This document shows, piece after piece, positions 60,117-64,000 of a stretch of DNA of 64,000 nucleotides (position 1 is the first letter of the stretch; each line of letters opens with the position of its first letter). Under the pieces are notes generated by a model that ran no database searches, was not told the DNA's origin, and saw only the letters and a list, made by a program, of their open reading frames with translations. The position numbers were made by a program, and so were the translations under genes. The DNA is from Chloroflexota bacterium (GTDB lineage: Bacteria > Chloroflexota > Anaerolineae > Anaerolineales > UBA4823), in the NCBI GenBank assembly GCA_029265355.1, contig JAJUJL010000010.1:62001-126000 (forward strand). Direction: 5' to 3'.

Positions 60117-61019
60117 TCAGCGCGCCAACTGTGCCAGTTTCAGGCTGATCTCGCGCCACTGCACGCGCGAAACCCCCAGCTTTTGGCGGATCTTATCCTG
60201 CTCCATACCCGATAACCAATCGGTGACAGCGCAAGTCCAGCGGCACATATCGAAAGACAGGTGCTTGCTCAGCCCGGCCTCTTTTCCCAAATCCTCCAGC
60301 AGATATTCCAAGCGCCGCTGAGACCAGGGGAATAAACGATCCTCCAGGGTGTACTGCGCCCGGTACAGCGCATAGGCCTCCACCCAATCTTGGGTGAGGG
60401 CGATCTTGCGCTCTTTGTAGCGCTGCTGGGGATTGGCATAGCGCACGAACAGGAGCGGGCCGCCCGGCGCCTCCAGATCGATGTGATTGGGGCTGATCGC
60501 CAGGCATTCGCCCTTCTTGATGCCGGTGCTCAGCAGCAGGGCGACCAAGGTATAGTAACGCGTATCGGGGTTCTCTCCATGAAGATGAGCGCGGGCTTTG
60601 TCCAACACGGCTTCGATCTCTTCCGTGGTGAGAGTTTCTGGCAATGGACTGATCACGCTCTTTTGCACCACGCGCTCGGCTGGGTCGACCGGTATGACGC
60701 CGTGGGTGTGCAACCACCGGAAAAATGCTTTCAGCGCTGTGATGCGGCGAGAGAGCGTTTTGGGGCTGCATGGCACGCGACGCACATGCTGCATCCATTC
60801 CAGGAAATTGTTCAGGTCGGTGGTGCTGATCGAACCGAGCGTGCGGTCGGCAGGCAGGTAAGCGGCCAGCAGGCGCAGGTCTCCCAGGAATGCCTTCACC
60901 GTGTGCGGCGAATTGCCCTGGTCATCAAGGTAGATGCGCCAGGCCTCGATGGTGGGAATCAGCAGCGAATTCGGGGTGATGTGGGCAGAAAGGTGTTCGG
61001 CGGTTGATTCGGGCGACAT
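60117..61019 (-). CDS. Tyrosine-recombinase-like protein with lost catalytic residues
   Basis: Protein of 300 residues with the XerC/XerD layout: an N-terminal SAM-like core-binding domain (AWRIYLDDQGNSPHTVKAFLGDLRLL) and a C-terminal catalytic-fold domain. The first Arg (TGLRxxE) is Lys in TGIKKGE. The HxxR motif reads SFDMCRW, keeping Arg but not His. The region of the GH and catalytic Tyr reads KLGVSRVQWREISL, with neither. Only a Lys (YKERK) and one Arg remain. It is probably a DNA-binding protein without strand exchange. ATG 61019 has GGAG 8 bases upstream. Confidence 0.8.
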   Translation of the reverse strand: MSPESTAEHLSAHITPNSLLIPTIEAWRIYLDDQGNSPHTVKAFLGDLRLLAAYLPADRTLGSISTTDLNNFLEWMQHVRRVPCSPKTLSRRITALKAFFRWLHTHGVIPVDPAERVVQKSVISPLPETLTTEEIEAVLDKARAHLHGENPDTRYYTLVALLLSTGIKKGECLAISPNHIDLEAPGGPLLFVRYANPQQRYKERKIALTQDWVEAYALYRAQYTLEDRLFPWSQRRLEYLLEDLGKEAGLSKHLSFDMCRWTCAVTDWLSGMEQDKIRQKLGVSRVQWREISLKLAQLAR

Positions 61020-61099
61020 AGACACACTCCACAATTGCGGATAGGTGGTTCGTATAGCTTAACAAAGTGTAGCGGAGAATGGGGTTTTTGTCAATCAGG

Positions 61100-61105
61100 T
61101 ATAAT
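61100..61105 (+). promoter_or_regulatory. -10 box of the small lipoprotein gene
   Basis: A TATAAT about 87 bases before the ATG at 61192. No -35 at standard spacing is seen; a TTGTCA lies too close (61088-61093). Confidence 0.4.
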
Positions 61106-61191
61106 ATCTGGCGAGCGCAGGTTGCTCACATTTCACCCGGAGCCGGCAAGTTGTTATGATGCTGCGGCTTCAGTTTTGCGGAGGCAAAATA

Positions 61192-61605
61192 ATGCGTAAC
61201 CGTTGGATGTTTATCGCGGCGATCCTGGTATTCGCCAGTTTGATCCTGTCAGCTTGCCAGACGGAACCAACCGAAGCGCCGCAAGTTCCCGCCTACCCAG
61301 AGCCCGAACAGGCAGCAGGAGAGACCAACGCCTATGCTGCCCCGCAGCTCTCGGTTGAGCTGGTGGCGGTCAATCCTTACCCGATCCCTGAAGGGGCAGA
61401 AGAACTGGAGTGGGGAAAGATTGCGGAGCTGCTGAATTCGGGCCAGGTGGCAGAAGTGTTGCAAACTTCTACTCTCAAAATCGTGATCACCACCCGGGAT
61501 GGGCGCACGCTGTTCTCCCAAGAGCCGCAGGCGAACGAAATTCTGAACCTGCTCGAAGCGTGCGGCGCAAACTGTGCGGAGATCAAAATCAAGTCAGAAT
61601 TCTAA
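61192..61605 (+). CDS. Small secreted lipoprotein of unknown function
   Basis: Protein of 137 residues: basic N terminus, hydrophobic segment and lipobox LILSAC at about residues 18-23, a Pro/Glu-rich linker, and a compact domain (residues 60-137) with ITTRDGRTLFSQEP and two Cys in EACGANCAE near the end. The start at 61192 follows a GCGGAGG site; the frame upstream to 61156 precedes that site and is rejected. It is convergent with an HD hydrolase. No known family is recognised. Confidence 0.8.
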   Translation: MRNRWMFIAAILVFASLILSACQTEPTEAPQVPAYPEPEQAAGETNAYAAPQLSVELVAVNPYPIPEGAEELEWGKIAELLNSGQVAEVLQTSTLKIVITTRDGRTLFSQEPQANEILNLLEACGANCAEIKIKSEF

Positions 61606-61627
61606 CGAAAGCAACCTTCCGGACTCG

Positions 61628-61665
61628 ACCGGCGGATGCCGCAGATTCTCGCAGCACCCGCCGGT
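61628..61665. terminator. GC-rich hairpin between convergent genes
   Basis: ACCGGCGG (61628-61635) pairs perfectly with CCGCCGGT (61658-61665). There is no strong T-tract, but the position after the lipoprotein stop and before the HD gene stop suggests two-way termination. Confidence 0.4.
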
Positions 61666-61706
61666 GTTCCTTCAGCGCGGGATACGCGCCCGATCTATCA
61701 GCCATC

Positions 61707-62270
61707 TCAGCCATTGCCTTCCAGACCCAGCTCGGGGGCGATACGTCGCATGGCCTGGATGACGTTCTCCACATGCGCCCACAGCTCCACACCGAATTCC
61801 TGCGCCGCGCGCTCGATCTCTTCCCGGTTAGCGCCGGCTGCAAAGGCGCGATCTTTCCATTTCTTCTTGACCGATTGGTAAGTCAGGTCGTGCAGTGAGC
61901 GCGAAGGGCGCACCAGGGCCACCGCAGTCACCAAGCCGGTGATCTCGTCACAGGCGTAGAGCGCCTTTTCCATCAGCGAGAGGCGCGGTACGCCGGTGTG
62001 ATCGGCGTGACTCTGGATGGCGCGGATGATCGCTTCTGGCACCTGGCGCTGGCGCAAAATGGGCTCGCCGGCCTGGGGATGCTCTTCCAGCGTGGGATGG
62101 ATTTCCCAATCGAAATCGTGCAGCAGCCCGGCCAGGCCCCACACTTCCGCGTCTTCGCCAAATTTTTCTGCGTAATACCGCATGCAGGCTTCGACAGCCA
62201 GCATGTGGCGCACCAGGTTCTCGTTCTTCACATATTCTCGCACCAGCTTCAAAGCATCCTCTCGGTTCAT
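61707..62270 (-). CDS. HD-domain phosphohydrolase
   Basis: Cytoplasmic protein of 187 residues of the HD superfamily. Metal ligands are in LVRHMLAVE (His), GLLHDFDWEIHP (His-Asp) and later His and Asp residues in IQSHADHTG and ALYACDEITG. It resembles small HDIG-type hydrolases acting on nucleotides or phosphate esters; the substrate is unknown. The ATG overlaps the DUF218 gene stop by 4 bases, so the two are co-translated. Confidence 0.88.
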   Translation of the reverse strand: MNREDALKLVREYVKNENLVRHMLAVEACMRYYAEKFGEDAEVWGLAGLLHDFDWEIHPTLEEHPQAGEPILRQRQVPEAIIRAIQSHADHTGVPRLSLMEKALYACDEITGLVTAVALVRPSRSLHDLTYQSVKKKWKDRAFAAGANREEIERAAQEFGVELWAHVENVIQAMRRIAPELGLEGNG

Positions 62271-62944
62271 TGCGCCTCCACGGGGAAGATTGGTTCAGGC
62301 GAGCCGAGCACGGGCAGCGGCCTGGTAATATGAATGTCCAGCAGCGCGACCGCGGTGGCAAAGGTCTCGCGGATATTCCACAAGAGCAGCGAGCGCGCCA
62401 GGTAGCGGTAGTGATTCGCTGGTACGCCCTGGGTGATGATCCCCATTTGGGCGCAGGTGTACAGGGCGCGCGGCAGGTGGAAGGGCTGGGTAACCACCAC
62501 CGCCTGCTGCAAGCCAAAGATATGCGCAGCGCGGTAGCAGGTATCATAGGTGCGCCGCCCAGCGTAATCCAGAACGATGGCTTCATCTGGCACACCCAGG
62601 CTCAAGGCGTAGTTGCGCATGGCGCCGGGTTCGTTATAGTCCTCGAAACGATTGTCGCCGCTCATCAGCAGCCGGTCGACTTTACCGGCGAAGTAAAGGT
62701 TGGCCGCGGTCTGGATGCGATCGCGCAGCACCGTCGTCGGCGCGCCGTCGCGGCGCAAACCAGCGCCAAAAACGATGGCTGCCCGGCCGCTGTTTGGATG
62801 TTTTGCCGGCAGCTCCTCGGGTGGATAAATGCGCTGCGAGGCATAGATGGCGGTGATCAGGCGCGGCGTAACCAGCGCCAGCAATGCAGCCAACGACAGC
62901 CAGAGTGCCAGGCGCGACACAAATCGAAGTAACTTGTTCAGCAT
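62267..62944 (-). CDS. DUF218/SanA-like membrane protein
   Basis: Protein of 225 residues with one N-terminal membrane helix (about 10-32) and an outward-facing DUF218 domain: AAIVFGAGLRRDGAPTTVLRDRIQTA, LLMSGDN and VVVTQPFHLPRAL. SanA/YdcF relatives affect envelope barrier function or vancomycin sensitivity, without a defined reaction. The start at 62944 (MLNKLLRF) gives a normal anchor; a longer frame upstream is rejected. It overlaps the HD gene by 4 bases. It is divergent from folC. Confidence 0.87.
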   Translation of the reverse strand: MLNKLLRFVSRLALWLSLAALLALVTPRLITAIYASQRIYPPEELPAKHPNSGRAAIVFGAGLRRDGAPTTVLRDRIQTAANLYFAGKVDRLLMSGDNRFEDYNEPGAMRNYALSLGVPDEAIVLDYAGRRTYDTCYRAAHIFGLQQAVVVTQPFHLPRALYTCAQMGIITQGVPANHYRYLARSLLLWNIRETFATAVALLDIHITRPLPVLGSPEPIFPVEAQ

Positions 62945-63022
62945 AGACACTGATTTTACCAAAACACTCCCAGATTCGCCGCAAGTGCGTGACGACCATC
63001 CAAAACGCTGCGTAGATTGGCC

Positions 63023-63051
63023 TTGCACCTGAAGGTTCATGGGATTACAAT
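63023..63051 (+). promoter_or_regulatory. Candidate promoter of folC
   Basis: TTGCAC (63023-63028) and TACAAT (63046-63051) are separated by 17 bases. The box ends 9 bases before the folC ATG, leaving room for a GAGG but almost no leader. Confidence 0.5.
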
Positions 63052-63060
63052 CGCGAGGCA

Positions 63061-64000
63061 ATGAACATCGAACCCTCTTACCAGGCAACCCTCGATTATC
63101 TTTACAGCTTCGTTGACTACAGCCTGACGCGCTCCGACCGCTACACCGCGGAAAAGTTCGACCTGGGGCGGATGCGTCACTTTGTCGAGAAGCTGGGACG
63201 GCCCGATCAGAAGTACCCGATTATCCACATTGCGGGCACCAAGGGCAAAGGCTCGGTCTCAGCCATGTGCAGCCGCGTGCTCCAGGCACAGGGATACCGC
63301 GTGGGCCTGTACACTTCTCCGCACTTGCATGACTATGCTGAGCGCATCCAAGTGAACCAGGAGCCCATCGCCCATGCCGACCTGGTGGCATTGGTTGAGG
63401 AATTGCGCCCGGTGTTTGCCTCGATCCCAGAATTGACCACCTTCGAAATCACAACCGGGCTGGCGATGGTCTATTTTGCGCGCGAGCAGGTGGATGTGGC
63501 GGTGCTGGAGGTGGGGCTGGGCGGCAGGCTGGATGCCACCAACGTGGTCACCCCCGTTGTTTCAGTGATCACCTCCATATCGTTTGATCACATGTTTCTA
63601 TTGGGCGATACACTGGCGGCGATTGCTGGGGAAAAATGCGGTATCATTAAGCCGGGCATACCGGTGGTGAGCGCTCCTCAGCATGAGGAAGCTCGCATCG
63701 TGATCGAACGCCGCGCCAAAGAGCTTGGCGCTGCGTTGGTGCAGGTGGGTAAAGACTACCTGTATGCGCCGGTTTCACACTCGCTGGGGGGCCAAAGTAT
63801 GCTGATCTGGCCGGCGAGCGAGCAGCCCCTGGTCAATGAGTTCATCGAGTCGGGCGGCTTGATCGAGTGGGAGCCTACCCGGTTGAATTTATCGCTGTTG
63901 GGCTATCACCAGGTTGAGAATGCAGCCACGGCGTATGCAGCCTTGCAGGTTTTCCGCCAGCGCTCGCTCCCCATCAGCGCGCCGGCAATGCAGGAAGGCT
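63061..64000 (+). CDS. folC: Folylpolyglutamate synthase / dihydrofolate synthase, N-terminal part (3' truncated)
   Basis: Mur-ligase-family enzyme that adds glutamate to folates. The first 313 residues are visible and the frame runs off the window end. Landmarks are FDLGRMRHFVEKLGRP, the P-loop HIAGTKGKGSVSAMC, LYTSPHLHDYAERIQVN, LEVGLGGRLDATNVV and FDHMFLLGDTLAAIAGEKCGIIKPG, all typical of FolC. The ATG is chosen from the GAGG and promoter directly upstream and from family length. Confidence 0.94.
   Translation, partial: MNIEPSYQATLDYLYSFVDYSLTRSDRYTAEKFDLGRMRHFVEKLGRPDQKYPIIHIAGTKGKGSVSAMCSRVLQAQGYRVGLYTSPHLHDYAERIQVNQEPIAHADLVALVEELRPVFASIPELTTFEITTGLAMVYFAREQVDVAVLEVGLGGRLDATNVVTPVVSVITSISFDHMFLLGDTLAAIAGEKCGIIKPGIPVVSAPQHEEARIVIERRAKELGAALVQVGKDYLYAPVSHSLGGQSMLIWPASEQPLVNEFIESGGLIEWEPTRLNLSLLGYHQVENAATAYAALQVFRQRSLPISAPAMQEG

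Noticed and set aside
1-64000. CRISPR arrays, tRNA or rRNA genes, prophage, toxin-antitoxin or defence islands
   Set aside because: No regular spaced repeats, tRNA-like or rRNA-like sequence, phage structural genes or defence motifs were recognised on either strand. Reading by eye can miss a single tRNA.

Overview
The window is about 64 kb of bacterial chromosome with moderately high GC, tightly packed genes and no rRNA, tRNA, CRISPR array or intact insertion sequence that I could recognise. The gene content best fits a Chloroflexota bacterium of the Anaerolineae type. Pointers are BMP-type nucleoside transporters, DUF11 and sortase surface proteins, HMG-CoA reductase, a tungsten aldehyde:ferredoxin oxidoreductase, and the set rpmH-rnpA-yidD-yidC-khpB with parAB. 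The phylum is an inference from gene content, not from a marker-gene tree.

Layout. Positions 1-11227 are an uptake and salvage block: the end of an ECF transporter (T, A1, A2), an alpha/beta-hydrolase-like protein, a dihydropyrimidinase-like enzyme, and a complete BMP-family ABC transporter (two lipoproteins, double ATPase, two permeases) behind a CRP/FNR-like operator. Positions 11348-13587 hold threonine synthase overlapping a GT2 glycosyltransferase. Positions 13932-19121 hold an unknown protein, an Opp/Dpp-type permease, a second permease fused to a beta-propeller, and a canonical dihydropyrimidinase. Positions 19183-24372 are four genes joined by 4-base overlaps: a propeller lipoprotein and three membrane proteins, two of them like complex I antiporter subunits. 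A coiled-coil protein, SelB, and a DUF11 surface protein fused to its own sortase follow (24471-30521).

Positions 30556-46522 are almost all on the minus strand: amidohydrolase, ParB, ParA, PfkB kinase, KhpB, YidC, a propeller lipoprotein, YidD, RnpA, L34, two TrkA proteins, a flippase-like protein, HtrA, a zinc peptidase, CtpA, a CoA-transferase subunit and a HAD phosphatase. After that come mutL, HMG-CoA reductase, an alcohol dehydrogenase, a minus-strand signalling operon (REC-CpaE fusion, sirtuin, histidine kinase), tilS, a pterin and tungsten cluster (moaD, small protein, aor, moaA), a degenerate tyrosine recombinase, a lipoprotein, an HD hydrolase, a DUF218 protein and the start of folC.

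The strongest candidates for undescribed biology are: (1) a 951-residue protein carrying DUF11 repeats, an LPGTG sorting signal and a sortase catalytic domain in one chain; (2) the permease/beta-propeller fusion; (3) the four-gene antiporter-like membrane module without redox subunits; (4) a family of about 80-113 base two-hairpin repeats, at least four copies, all intergenic; (5) a repeated promoter layout with TATAAT 6-10 bases before the start codon, implying leaderless or nearly leaderless mRNAs.
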